This document shows, piece by piece, positions 48,263-60,946 of a DNA stretch of 64,000 nt; position 1 is the stretch's first letter; each line of letters starts with the position of its first letter. The stretch is from Conus ventricosus (lineage: Eukaryota; Mollusca; Gastropoda; Neogastropoda; Conidae): NCBI GenBank assembly GCA_018398815.1, contig CM031614.1, positions 47,629,681 through 47,693,680 of the forward strand, written 5' to 3'. The notes beneath the pieces are model-generated. The model had not been told where the DNA came from, searched no databases, and was given only the letters and a program-made list of their open reading frames with translations. The translations under genes and the position numbers were made by a program.

Positions 48263-48339
48263 TGACATTTTTATTCGTATCCTTTTTCTGCCATTGTAAA
48301 TCAACATTCGCGTTTCCATTGCAGTTTCTGTGGTTACAT

Positions 48340-48627
48340 TCAGGTTTATGTTTCTGGACCCCTATGATCTTTCAATATTGATTGAAAGCACCTATTCCTG
48401 TGTATCTGACCTTTTAAAACGAGTAAAAGAAAACAAAAACAAGACAGGCGACAAACGCAAACTGAAGGAAGACAAAACTGAAATAATGTTAATCTGTCCA
48501 CCAAAGTATTGGAGTCATCTCTATCGTCTCTCTTCTGTTTATCTCATTGACTCCTCAGTCATTCTTTCTTACGGTGGTAACTTTGGTGAGGCCACTGATC
48601 AGACTCTTTTCTTTCAACAGCATGGCG

Positions 48628-48664
<37 letters not shown>

Positions 48665-49190
48665 CCGGATTTGTTTCCTTGAACTTGCATTACCTCCCTC
48701 GATTACCTCTCCGAAGATGCCTTCAAGGCTTTCTTGCGCGTTTGTATTCTCTCGACTGTAACGAATGCTTCTTAATCTGGCTTTCCAAGATATCTCACCT
48801 GTAAATTTCAGACAGTCCAAAATAATACTACTTACCTCATCTTACACTCCTCTACATTTTACCGTATTGCCCATCATGCGTTCTTTTTACTACCTCCATG
48901 TTCAGCGAAGGATCTCCTATGAAGTTGCAATTCCCTGTTATAAAATCGTTGAATCCTCCTGTCCTCAGTATTTGTCTGATCTGCTTCATATGTAAACCCC
49001 ATCACGTGAGTCCCGTTCTTCGTCAAATTTTCACTTCTTCTGATTCCATCTATTCGTGGGAACATTTTTGGTCAGAGTTCATTTGCCTGTTATGCCCCTT
49101 TCCTTGCGAATCAACTCCTGCATCGACCTTTTTATTCTGCCTCTATGACGTCATTCAGATCGACTGAAAGATGTTCCTTTCCCGTTTGAT
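48340..49190 (+). mobile_element. Highly decayed LINE relic (C-terminal reverse transcriptase region)
   Basis: Fragments in several frames follow the C-terminal order of jockey/CR1-superfamily LINEs: CVSDLLKRVKENKN with KLKEDKTEIMLI, then TLFFQQH, ICFLEL, CAFVFSRL, LHVQRRISYEVAIPCYKIVE and SSCPQYLSDLLHM, then TPSRESRSS and a degraded F-S-x-P-x-x-W region to about 49170. It carries multiple stops and frameshifts, and a (GT)n tract (48632-48661) has grown inside it. It is a different family from the 35-kb LINE. Function long lost. Confidence 0.75.
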
Positions 49191-49575
49191 TGATGCCCCA
49201 AATACGTGAAGGTTTCGCTTGAAAGTATCAAGTGCGCTTGGATGCGGATGTTCAGTTATTAATCCTGTTTGTCTGAGAGGTGGGTGATGGGTGGAAAGAG
49301 GGAGTGAGATGACCGGACTGAGGAATGATACGTTAGGGTGTGACGTGAGCGCTACAATGGAGCATGCGCTTGGTGTATTGATGGCAGTTCTTTTTCATTT
49401 GTTCTGTTTGGTGCATATTCATTGTACTTAAAAACGCCCAGGACATTCAGCTGATTAGGTACATTAATTTTTTTTGTGTGGTAATAATGATGATGATGAT
49501 ATGCTGAAATGATCTTTATTTTGCTTTTTCCTGAGGGCAAGATGTAGGAAAGCCTTCATCTGCTTTTTCATTCCT
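49191..49575. other. Non-coding unique DNA
   Basis: (GAT)n at 49488-49501. No gene. Confidence 0.55.
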
Positions 49576-49682
49576 TCTTGGAGAAGAAGAAGAAAAAGAA
49601 AAAGAAGAAGAAGTGAAGAAGAGAAAAAGAAAAGAAAAGGAGGAGGAAGAAGAAGATGATCGTGATGATGAATGATGATGAT
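49576..49682. repeat. Polypurine (GAA)n and (GAT)n block
   Basis: GAA/AAAG words at 49579-49655, then GATGAT at 49655-49682. Confidence 0.9.
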
Positions 49683-49732
49683 TCGTTCGTTTGATCGACT
49701 CGTTCTGTCTTTTTCACAGCTTATGGGATGGT

Positions 49733-49820
49733 GGTGGGTGTGGGTGTGTATGTGTCTGTATGTGTGTCTGTGTTGTGTGCGTGCGTGCGTGTGTGTGTGT
49801 GTGTGTGTGTGTTGTGTGTG

Positions 49821-49851
<31 letters not shown>

Positions 49852-49915
49852 CATGTGTACGTGTGTGCGTGCTTCCGAGCATAGAGCGAGCGTGCGCGCG
49901 TGTGTGTAAGGGTTG
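49733..49915. repeat. (GT)n compound microsatellite
   Basis: GT with TATG, GTGC and TTG interruptions, ending CG-rich. Confidence 0.95.
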
Positions 49916-51109
49916 GGCGGAGTTTGATGTCATAAGGTAAACTGACGAAATGTTGAAGGGAAAACAATTCGTCAGCGACATGTTTTGTCTCCCCTTTGAA
50001 AAAAAACACAACAACCAACTTTGTAAGTCTCGAGTTGGAGGTGTCATTTGTCAGAAAGATTTAACGCGCTGGGTTAGCTGTCCTGTCTGCGTCCATCCGA
50101 AAGATAACTCACAAGCCTTTTGACGACTGTTTTTACAGTTAACAGTTTGTTTGTTTTGTTGTGTTGCTGTTGTTGTTGCTGCTGCTGCTGCCGTTGTTAT
50201 TGTTTAGGACCAACATTTAGATGTCATTCAGTTTGAAGCTTTTGGTACAACACTGACGCATCCATGGAGGGAAGACCATTTGAGTGAAAAATGTCTTAAA
50301 GGGGACGGAGTTCTCATCTGTGCAGAGGATGGCTGAAGCGCGCCGTCTGCCGTCTTGTCTATGTGTATATGTCTGCAAGATAGCTCGAAAGCCTTTTGGC
50401 GATTGATGTTCACGGTTTACAAGTTTATTTGTAGGGTCAATATTTACCTGTCATTCCGATTTGAAGCCCACCAGGTATAACACTGACGGTTTACCGTTTT
50501 CCCTTTCTCAAAAATGTTCAGGAGTGGAAAGTGTGAAGGATGATGGAAGGTAGGTGGTGGGTGATGGCTGTGGTGGTGGTGGTGGTGACGTTTCAGACAG
50601 CCTGACTGACTGGGGGTTGATCCATATCGGTGGGCGTTGAATATTGGAAGGATCAAGCCAGTGTTCTTTGTCCAGTGTGCGAAAAACATATCCACGTTGT
50701 TCGTTACTTATTCATTTATTTATTCATCCATTGTTTAGGTGTATGTCAGACAGTTTAATGTAGCTAAGCCCAGTCCAGCTGTATTTATTAGAAACAAATT
50801 TGCAGTGTTGATCTCACTAATTCTCCGATTGAAGGTGTCATCCTTCCTATCACTCTCCCATCGTTCCTTCTTCTCTCCCGTTTCCCCACTCCCACACCCG
50901 AACTCCCAGCACATTATTCAAAACGTTCAAGGATAACGTGTTAGTTAAGCCAGAAATCTTAAGCCAGAAATATCTACAGTTAGTAACGGCTTGTCTCCAA
51001 CTATTGTAGATCGACTTGCTAGCAGGGGTAGGACGTTTTTGTTTGTGGCTGAAATATCCTTTGAAGAAATTTGTGTTGAAAGAGCACACGGATTGAACCC
51101 ACAAGCGCC
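49916..51109. other. Non-coding DNA with triplet repeats
   Basis: (GTT)n-(GCT)n at 50157-50195 and (GGT)n at 50569-50588. A GGGTTCAATC B-box-like word on the minus strand at 51091-51100 has no A box. No gene. Confidence 0.55.
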
Positions 51110-51195
51110 CTTAAAAAAAAGAATAATAGATAAATGAATCAATACATAAATCAAACAGTTTAATAGATAAATGAATAAATACATAAATAAAACAA
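51110..51195. repeat. Imperfect (AAAT)n-type repeat, ~40-bp duplication
   Basis: TAGATAAATGAATAAATACA-type words occur twice (51126-51150 and 51163-51188), separated by CAAACAGTTTAA. Confidence 0.8.
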
Positions 51196-52439
51196 AGTTT
51201 TAGAACAAAAACAGAAGAAGAGCACACGCGGAACAGTAAAGAGAAGGTTCATTGGGAGAAGGTTGTTGGGGTGGGAAAAGAGGCCTTTTCTTAATCACTC
51301 TTTTCAAGTTTAATCCCATGTGCAGAAGGGGGGGGGGGGGGGGGGAGGGGTTGAAATGGGAGAGGTATTTCAGTCCGTTTTCCTGGAGCGTTAAGTGCTC
51401 GATGTGTTCGTTGGAAATTCTTTTAAGATACCTCCTGCGGTCGGTTGGGCTCTATGGAACATGGGGCAAAAAACAAAACGAAACGTTTCCAAGATACTTG
51501 GAATTTTGTGGAATGTTTATGTGTGAGCGTGTGTATGCGGTGTGTGTGTGTATGTGTGAGAGAGGGGGAGGGGGGGGGGGTTCAACCTGAGGAGAGTGAG
51601 GAAGAGAAGTAGACATAAAAGAGCGAAAGCAGGAGAGCGGGACACGAAAACTGGAGAAAGAAGTGAATTAGGAATTGTAACATTCCGAAAAGATGTCCCA
51701 TTAAACCTAACAACATTCTAAAGCTGTTTTCCAGAAAAAAAGCCCTTGTTTACCCGAAATCAACCATGTTATATCTCGCGTAGGAGTATACGACTCTCCC
51801 ATAGGGGATCATGCCCATCAGATTTAGTATGTAGGTCAGTAGTTCTCGTCAGCTGGCGGCAGCCGTGAAAAGATGGTGATAAGTCTTGCAGATCCTTCTG
51901 TACCAATGCGTTAACCTCGTTTACAGGAAACGGTGGCAGACTTACCTCTCCAATCCCAGAGAGGCGTTACTGAAGACGTGGTAATTGAAGAAAAAAAAGA
52001 AAGCTATGTCGGATGCTGCGCAAAAAAAATAGGTCATAACTTTTGACCCACTTTTTGACGCCTGTCAAACAGTTTACAGATCTGGAATGAAGATTGAGGT
52101 GGGCTGAAACAGAGATTTGCCACTGAGGAATTTCAAGTTTGTTTAAAGTACGCTTTCGGTCGTAATCTTCAGAAAGAAACTTTTTTTTCTTCTTGCAATG
52201 AAGAACTAACTGGGTCAAATCATGGTGACCTCAGAGGCCACGTCTGGGTGAAGAAACTTGACTGATATTTAGGATTACAGGAAACGGACTTGCAACTTTA
52301 GGTTTAACGTAAGACTTTGCATAGTACGGCTTTGTTCATTTTTAGATCGTACTTCGGGGATAAGATATAATAAACCAGCGAGTATGAAGGTGGATAAATG
52401 GATTAATGAACGAAGGCAAATCACCGTGTCAGTGGGGTA
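51196..52439. other. Non-coding unique DNA with a G18 run
   Basis: G18 at 51328-51345 and a GT-GA-G patch at 51535-51581. No gene recognised. Confidence 0.55.
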
Positions 52440-52444
52440 TGTGT

Positions 52445-52475
<31 letters not shown>

Positions 52476-52487
52476 GGTGGGGGGGTT
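52440..52487. repeat. (GT)n running into G19
   Basis: GT at 52440-52458 passes into G19 (52459-52477), then TGGGGGGG. The GT-to-G transition matches those at 16294-16342 and 26420-26456. Confidence 0.95.
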
Positions 52488-53776
52488 AGAGACCAATTTC
52501 GTTTTAGAGAGCTACACTGAATGGCCTTATATTAAGGTTCTTCGAGAGAAGGAAGAGGGGGTGGGAGGTGGGGTCACGAAATAACTATATTTTGACCCAG
52601 CGAATTAAGTACACTCACCGAAACATTAAAATTCAGTTGAGAGAAGGTGGCGGTTGGTATACCGCAAGTTGTTACAATATATGCCGATGACATGCGTCAG
52701 TGATTTTTTTTTTCTTTGATAAAGAAGCCTTTTTTGGTGTTAAGTGTTGTTGTTTTTTATGGAATGGGCAGAGCCGCCTCCCTCCCCCTCCCTCCCTCTA
52801 CCCCATCTCCCCCCCCATTCTCTCTCAATCTGTGCCTGCCTCCTTCCCCCACCCTCACCTTTCTCTTGATCATATGCGAACTTTATGGTGTGCTGATGAC
52901 TGTTGACTGCAACTACATCAGCAGCTGCAGCAGCACTAGTTGTAAAGTCATGGTGTTTATAGCTCAGCCGACCACGGAGGTCACAGTAATATGTATTAGT
53001 TGTAGCAACGGTACCAGCAGCAGAAGCAGCAGTATCCGCAATATTTTCATATTGCTTCCACTAGTAGTTGTTACAGTTTCAGTCTCATCAAACAGGCGTT
53101 ACTGCGCCGTGTGGACTATTTTATATGCGTTACACTTAATCTGCTAAGCTACACGACCAGAGTGCGCAGGATGCATACCATTGTAGACAAGGATAAACAA
53201 GCGCATGCCTCCCTTTCCCAGCCCCACCCTTCCTAGTAACACATTCACAAGCACGCGCATGCGCATGTTCTCTCATATACATTAAAAGCTGTATGGGCAG
53301 TTGTGCATTGACTCTCGTTTATGTTCGTAATAACATGTAGCATAAGCCAAAATGCAAGTAAACACATAAAAACACAAGGTTCAAAGTAACGCTTAATTAA
53401 CACATAATACAAAACAGACAAGTGTATTTTCGACTTTCAGTTCCCTCGACGATTTACCAGTACTGAATGGCCAAGCATAGTGTCACCATCAAAACTTTCC
53501 GATTTTTTTTGTTTTTGGCCTTGTCTTCTTGTCAGTCGCTGATGAGGTCTCGAGATAGTGGTGTCAATAATAGATTTCTGATGGGACACATCTAGTAATC
53601 AGGGGTTACATAGTGATTTTTCTGTCAACTTCACATGTAGGAGGAACATTGTGGTTAAATTCACTCTAGAGCAAATAATTGTTTCGTACCAACTAGTATC
53701 ACTAACACTGGGTTGATTGAGAATGGACGGATTTTCTATAGCCCAATTACCCCAATGTAAAATTATTGCTGTACCC
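52488..53776. other. Non-coding unique DNA
   Basis: C/T-rich 52770-52865 and scattered CAGCAG near 52918-53035. No gene recognised. Confidence 0.55.
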
Positions 53777-53778
53777 AT

Positions 53779-53854
<76 letters not shown>

Positions 53855-53903
53855 CTGTCTCTCTTCTGTCACTCTCTGTCTCTGTCTGTCTCTGTCTCTC
53901 TCT

Positions 53904-53951
<48 letters not shown>
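53777..53951. repeat. (CT)n microsatellite with CTGT interruptions
   Basis: CT repeats, nearly pure pyrimidine for 175 bp. Confidence 0.95.
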
Positions 53952-53954
<3 letters not shown>

Positions 53955-54839
53955 GAACAGCATGTAAAAGAGTTACATACCTATCGCAGAAGATGCATGC
54001 CTGTCCGTACAATAAGTTAGAATTCCTCTCAAGACATTGATAACCCTCACTGATAAAACCAAGATTCTCGCAGTTGCCACGCGGGCAGTGAAGATAGGAC
54101 TTACGACGGTGGACGTAGAACGGAAAGAAACAAGGGTGGGGCACAGTGGCACAGACAGGGTTTGTGAGCTGCGAGAGTGCAGATGACCGCAGACCCCTGT
54201 AAAGTGGTAAATGAAGGCAGTTATCGGCCGTGGAATGTTAACGAAGCAGGGGAAGAAAGATGGGGCCCTCGCTGCTCCTACGTCCCGCTGGCTACGGTCA
54301 CTATATCGGCACGCCCGTTTCGTTTACACGTCTTCGCAGCTGCACATGCAGTCCATCTCTTACCTTCGCTTCCTATATGCATGTACTTTTTGAGGAAGGG
54401 GGTAGGGGGTGGGGGAGAGGAGTGGAGGTGGGAGAGGAGGGTAGGAGGCATAGATGTGTTGGTAGCGAAGTGGGAGCAAGGGGTCGGGAAGAGGTAGGTG
54501 GGGGTGGGAGCCGCTGGAGGTTGATACCTAGTAGAACGTATCTGTTAAAAGCTCACATTGCATACCATCATGTCTGTGTCCAGACTGTAACGTAAATTTA
54601 CCGTATGAAATTGATTTGAAGATACTGTTCCTGTCCTCACAAAGCAGTAGATGCAGTAGAAGTGGAAAGTGCCGAGGGAGCCCACTAGGCGAGGAGATCA
54701 GGGATAAATCGGCCTAAACATTCGACAGACACAAGATGTTATTAGTGGATTCTGACCCTCATACCAGAACAATAGAAAAGATGGATGGACTGTCTCAGCG
54801 AATGCAGTAAGCCGAACGAAAGTCTATTAAAAAAAAACA
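53952..54839. other. Non-coding DNA with a G-rich segment
   Basis: GGGGT and GGAGG-rich strand at 54393-54515. No gene recognised. Confidence 0.55.
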
Positions 54840-54930
54840 TAGTGTGTGTGCGTGCGTGCGTGCGTGCGCGCGCGCGCGCGCGTGTGTGTGCGCCTGTGCG
54901 CGCGCGTGCGCGCACGTGTATGTGTGTGTT
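54840..54930. repeat. (GT)n-(TGCG)n-(CG)n microsatellite
   Basis: Alternating purine-pyrimidine throughout, a strong Z-DNA candidate. Confidence 0.95.
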
Positions 54931-55157
54931 CAGGACAGAAGTGTAACCTGAGCGATTAAGCAAGTATCACGTACAATTCATGTCGCTTTATTAGTGACGG
55001 TAGCTTATACTATGCTCAGGGTGGAAATGATTGTGGCCTTTGTGGACTGGGTTTTGGATGAAAAAAAAAAAAAAAAGAACTGCGGCAACAATTCACAGAC
55101 CTGTATTTCAGTTAGGGGGCCTGCAGACTCTCACAACCGAAACCGGCGCTCGGGCTA
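54931..55157. other. Non-coding unique DNA
   Basis: A16 run near 55061-55076. No gene. Confidence 0.55.
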
Positions 55158-55296
55158 ATGCACACGCACGCACGCACGCACGCACGCATGCGCACGCTCT
55201 CTCTCTCCCTCTCTCTCTCTCTCTCTCACCCACACCCACACATACACACACGCTCGCACGCACTCACGCACGCATAGCACGCACGTACGCACGTAG

Positions 55297-55343
<47 letters not shown>
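55158..55343. repeat. (CGCA)n-(CT)n-(CA)n followed by C46
   Basis: CGCA (55160-55195), CT (55197-55228), CA/CGCA (55229-55293) and a pure C46 run (55298-55343). Confidence 0.95.
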
Positions 55344-55375
55344 ACACCCACACCACACCACGCATTTCTGTGACT

Positions 55376-55602
55376 CGTACACTGTAGCAAAAAGCCTGTT
55401 AAGAAGTAGAGATCTGGAAAGAATAAAAGGGCAGTGTGCAGCAGACCAAACACACATGCAGTCTGTCCCTTTGGCTTCTCACGTTTGATGAAGCAGGATC
55501 AACCGTCTTAAAACATACACAGACAAAACAAGACTACAGACATTATTTTATTAACTTCACTGTCTTTCTTTAAACTGTCTTTTGCCATTGTTTGCCTCTG
55601 TG

Positions 55603-55681
<79 letters not shown>

Positions 55682-55725
55682 GGCGCGCGCGCGCGCGCGC
55701 ACAGACACACACACACACACACACA

Positions 55726-55766
<41 letters not shown>

Positions 55767-55808
55767 TGTGTTTGCGTGCGTGTGTGTGTGTGTGTCTGTG
55801 TGTGTGTG

Positions 55809-55850
<42 letters not shown>

Positions 55851-55867
55851 TGGTGTGTGTGTGTGCG

Positions 55868-55930
<63 letters not shown>

Positions 55931-56130
55931 GGGGGAGGGGTGGATGGGTGTTAAAGTAGAACGTATGTAAGCAAACCAGAGATCTGGTGAGAATAAAAGG
56001 ACAGTGTGTGGAAGACAAATACGCAGGCCGACCGTCTCCCTGCTATCTCCTTTGGCTTCTCGTGTTTAGGAGATCCAGGGATCAGCCACCTTGAAACGTC
56101 GGCGAGCTTCTAGGGACTTTTACACAGACA
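55376..56130 (+). repeat. Two direct copies of a ~200-bp dispersed repeat flanking a palindromic microsatellite
   Basis: Left copy 55382-55580 and right copy 55966-56130 share AGATCTGG, GAATAAAAGG(A/G)CAGTGTG, a CTTTGGCTTCTC block, a GATC(A)...(A)ACG/AAAC box, and ACACAGACA...TTATT. They sit in the same orientation about 585 bp apart. Between them lies the microsatellite block listed separately. Possibly copies of one transposon, or one duplicated by repeat-mediated exchange. Confidence 0.7.
55602..55928. repeat. Palindromic compound microsatellite (CT)n-(CG)n-(CA)n-(TG)n-(GA)n-(TG)n
   Basis: CT (55602-55679), CG (55682-55700), CA (55701-55763), GT (55764-55809), GA (55811-55846) and GT (55852-55928). 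The CA to TG switch is at CACACGTGTG (55759-55768). Block order is the same as at 2424-2957. Confidence 0.95.
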
Positions 56131-56221
56131 TTTATTTCTTCGACTGCCATCCATTTAATTGTCTCACTATCGTTTCTGTCCGTCACTGTCTTTCCACAGA
56201 GGTTCTCTGCCTGCTTGCCTG

Positions 56222-56256
<35 letters not shown>

Positions 56257-56282
56257 CTGTCACACGCACCCATCACTCACTC

Positions 56283-56350
<68 letters not shown>

Positions 56351-56829
56351 ATAAGCGCTCACGCGCAGAGAGTGAGAGCGAGAGACAGACAGACAGACAG
56401 ACAGACAGATAGATTAGCACAGGCACATCTTAAAATCTTTGGTTGGTGTTAAGGAGAAGTCAGGTATAAACGTCACTGAACTGGCAGACCCTCCCGGCGA
56501 GTCCTATTTGAACCAGCCAAGCCAGTGCTTGAGAATAGTAAAACGGTTGTACATCTTCGTTTACCGCCATATCTGTTAACGTTTCCACTTGTTATGGCAA
56601 CGGAAACGGTTGATGGAGCTAAAAAAACAACCCAGCCTAGGATATGCGGCAGACATAAACACGTAAACTGCCGAGAGGAGGGTCTTAAATTAAGTTGATA
56701 TCAGCTGATTTACGCGTTCCTAACTGAAGTCGAGATGACCTTCATGCGGAAGTGCCTTAATGTTATGGATGGGAGCGCGCCATTCGCGTCGTCCGTGCTT
56801 GCCCTTCCCCACCTTGCACACCCACCCCA
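56131..56829. repeat. (TGCC)n, (CA)n and (ACAG)n, then unique DNA
   Basis: TGCC at 56208-56257, CA at 56286-56343 and ACAG at 56383-56408. Positions 56413-56829 are unique and non-coding. Confidence 0.85.
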
Positions 56830-56903
<74 letters not shown>

Positions 56904-56944
56904 ACACACACACACACACACAGCAACACACACACACACACACA

Positions 56945-56975
<31 letters not shown>

Positions 56976-57061
56976 CGCACACAATGCATGCATGCATGCA
57001 TGCAGCGGCGCTGGCAGTTTACAACATGTCCACACCCACGCAAGCGAGCACGCCACGCGCA

Positions 57062-57132
<71 letters not shown>

Positions 57133-57156
57133 TCTGTCTCTCTCTCTCTCTGTCTC

Positions 57157-57197
<41 letters not shown>
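56830..57197. repeat. (CA)n-(TGCA)n ... (CT)n compound microsatellite
   Basis: CA with small interruptions at 56830-56982, (ATGC)n at 56984-57004, about 55 bp unique, then CT/CTGT at 57064-57197. Confidence 0.95.
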
Positions 57198-57199
<2 letters not shown>

Positions 57200-57681
57200 G
57201 CGAATCCATACATGCCACAGAACATTTGAGCCCACACCAGCTTATCCGTTCTGTCACTGAAATCTTCATCAGAGAAGGCCCCCAAAGAGTACGCTCCCGT
57301 GGCCAAGACGTTGCACAAAGTTGGTTTTGAAACGGCGCCAATGTGCGAGGAACAAAGGCTCTTGTTTGGGCTTTTACCTCACATCTGCAACTGCTTCTGT
57401 TTCTGGAATTTGGGGTTTAGACAGCAGATGGCGTGACAGTCTCGTTTTCGGGCTTTGAATCATGTTTTTACTCCACGGCAGACTCCTTGAAGACCTTGTT
57501 CAGAGAAGTTCCATCCCATGTGCTTTTCTTTTTAGTTTCCACCAGAGGTAAATACATTTCTTAATGTTTGGAGCATAGTGACGGATGTACGTCACTAAAT
57601 AGCATGGCTTTACAAGTGATGCTGAATATCCTGTTATATCCTAGACTTTTTTCCTGTCTTGTTTCACGCTGGCGTAGGAAA

Positions 57682-57714
<33 letters not shown>

Positions 57715-57862
57715 GGAGGGGCGAAAAATTGGCATCTCAGTTGGGCATTGGTGTCGGTGTCTGCACGACTAGAACATGCACGTTTGATAGAGTTGTTTGA
57801 ACCGCAGGGAGACTGGCCTTTCTCTGTCTGCCTCTCTGTCTGTCTGTCTATCTGCCAGCCTG

Positions 57863-57866
<4 letters not shown>
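57198..57866. other. Non-coding unique DNA with a G22 run
   Basis: G22 at 57687-57708. No gene. Confidence 0.55.
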
Positions 57867-58163
<297 letters not shown>

Positions 58164-58958
58164 GTGTCTGTGATTGCAAGGCACATGTCAGCATTTTGGT
58201 GTCTCTTTTCGCCTCTGTCTTTCATCCTTTCCTTTTTCTTTGGTTCATTCTTAAATTTTCCACATTTAATTATCTCATTTTTTTGTATTTAAGATTTTGT
58301 TTTCTGGTTCTTTCTTTCGTTCGTCCTTTGATCTTTCCGGCTTTTCTCTAATTCTCTTTCCATGAAAAATATCTGTTCATCATGCACAGTCCGAAAACAA
58401 ATGCTTTCTTTCTGATTTTCTTTATTGAACCCACTTCATGTTCATACTGTCTTTCTGTTCACAACTGCCCAGCGCCTCGTGTGTGACAAGAAAGTGGAAA
58501 AAACAGTCTGCAGTCTTCTATCTTTCAGCTTCACTGTGTTTTTCCTTTGTTTCTGTATTTACCCCCTTTATTCCAATCTTTCTTCTCTTGTCCCTTTAAA
58601 CAAGAACAGTTGGGAGCATTGTATGTGGTCGGCGAAGGAAGTGAAAAAACAAGCATTCTTTTTTTTGTCTTTTTTTGGTGTGGTTTGTCCTTCCTTTTTT
58701 CGTGTCTTCACGAGACAATCGGTCTTTGTCGGGTCTGTGGGCGGGAGCGAAGAGAGGCGAAAATAACAGATGCAGTGCAATGTCTCAGGACATAGTAATC
58801 GGACTGCAGACCAGAAGTACCTCTGTTAATGAGGGGGAAGGAATAGAAGTTCTGGACTGCTCATGACACTTCTCTCTCCCATACGACCAACTTTCCTCCT
58901 CTCCATCTTTCACGGCTCGGTGGAAGGAAAAATGTACATGACGACAGTTTTTATTGCG
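58164..58958. other. Non-coding, T-rich unique DNA
   Basis: No gene recognised. Confidence 0.55.
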
Positions 58959-58971
58959 CTACTACTAAGCT

Positions 58972-59011
<40 letters not shown>

Positions 59012-59049
59012 GCTAATACAACTACTGCTGCTGCTACTACTACTTCTAC

Positions 59050-59146
<97 letters not shown>

Positions 59147-59345
59147 GCGCGCGCGTGTGCGTGTGTGTGTGTGTGTGTGTGTTTATAAATAATGCTCTCG
59201 CGATGTCCTGAGCTCTGCAACTTATAGAAAAAACTGTAATATATATTATATATATATATATTATGTGTGTGTGTGTGTTGTGTGTGTGTGTGTGCGCGTG
59301 CGCGTGCGTGCGCGCGCGCGCGTGTGCGTGTGTGTGTGTTTGTGT
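58959..59345. repeat. (ACT)n-(CA)n-(CGCA)n-(GT)n and (TA)n-(GT)n-(CG)n cluster
   Basis: ACT/CTG triplets (58960-59046), CA (59049-59112), CGCA (59113-59144), CG/GT (59145-59182), about 55 bp unique, TA (59239-59262) and GT/CG (59264-59345). Confidence 0.95.
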
Positions 59346-59516
59346 GGCTGGGTCCCACCCAGGGGGGGGGGTGGAATAGAGAGCCGTCATTAAATGAGTA
59401 AGGGAAGATGCAGCATAGTTGGAGTGAGGGAGAGAAGTGCCGAGGGCATGAGAGATCGGAGAAGATAAGGAGATGATGACGAAGTTCGGACGCGCGTGTG
59501 AGGCCTCTTGTTCGTG

Positions 59517-59548
<32 letters not shown>

Positions 59549-59572
59549 TGTGTGTGTTGTGTGTGATGCTGG
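59346..59572. repeat. Short G run and (TGCG)n-(GT)n
   Basis: G10 near 59362-59371, unique purine-rich DNA, then TGCG at 59516-59550 and GT to 59565. Confidence 0.9.
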
Positions 59573-60853
59573 TAATAAATGAGTAACCGTGTGATTACAC
59601 ATCTCGTTTGCTCTGTTCTGAACCCTTGACAATCCCCGCCCTCCCCAAAAAGAAGAGAAAGTAATTGCATTGGCTCCGTCTGTCCTCCCCATCTGTTTTC
59701 CCACATGAATCTAAAAAGAGAACAGTTTACACACTTTTCTGATGCTGTGGTCGGATGCCGTTTACATGTTTCAACATATGGATTTGATCGGTTGGGGGAA
59801 AAGAGGATGGAGGAGTGAAGGAGCTGGGATTGTGGGAAGATTGTGCTTATCGGCAAGAAAACCTACATCAGTCAATCCTCATGTTATCTGTGGACGGTCA
59901 GTGTCAAACTTGATCGGTGAAACAGATTTGAAGCAACAGGGACCTCGCTAGTCATTGTTTTGTCCCATGCAGAATGGAGATTAATGTTTGACCCAAGCCA
60001 TGTGTCGTCGATTTACAAATTAGGTTTGTAAAACCTACAAAAATAGCTATTGAAATCTTGGGTAATAGAACAACTGAGAAATACCCTCATTTTGGCAACC
60101 CTAGAGTGTACTAGGAGGCCCTATCCTCTGAACTTCCCTTTGAAAGGGATTCCTTCGATCATGCATTTAGGCAGCATAAAGAGAAAAAAAAATGCCGACA
60201 TGTGTTTTCATTTGGCTTTTGTAGAACATTTTGGATGTTTCTAATAAATTCACTTTGATTTTAGACGGCAAAGAAAACACGAGGGTGAGAAATTATGTTT
60301 GAAGGCGAGTTAAGTGTGGAGAGTAGGGGGCCCTAAACTTAAGTTTTGCCGAAATAACCCATATATCAGTCGTTCTCCTCCCTCCCTCCCTCCTCCCTCT
60401 TCCTCATCTGACCCCTCCCCTTGGTTAAAAAAAAATTCTGTACTACAAAGGCACTGACCATGATGCGAACTTTCTTTCAGTTTCCCTTTACAACAGCAAG
60501 CTCTGGTTTCCTTGCCACCCTCGATTAACGGTCCCACTTGTAAACCTGGTGTAGTTCAGGTTAGTCCATCAATCGGTCGTCTGCTCGGCAAGATGAAATG
60601 ACGGTGCTGCCAACGATTCCTAACATCCGGGCCTTTTCACAGGCTCCCACATCCGTCACGTGGTATCCAGCTTGCAACAGCAAGACACAGCTGTTTCCTG
60701 TTTCCATATACAGCTTGCGAGTAAAAGGGAGGATGAAAGTGGATGAAAGGTGAGCGGACGAGTTGAACGGCTCGGCAGAGGGGGAGTGGCTGGAAAACAC
60801 GAATCCATTTTCTCTGTTATTATACACACAGAAAATAGGTTATTTTCAGGCCA

Positions 60854-60856
<3 letters not shown>
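59573..60856. other. Non-coding unique DNA
   Basis: CCCTC words at 60378-60400. No gene recognised. Confidence 0.55.

Positions 60857-60943
<87 letters not shown>
60857..60943. repeat. (CT)43 microsatellite
   Basis: Pure CT tract, one of the longest uninterrupted dinucleotide arrays here. Confidence 0.95.
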
Positions 60944-60946
<3 letters not shown>

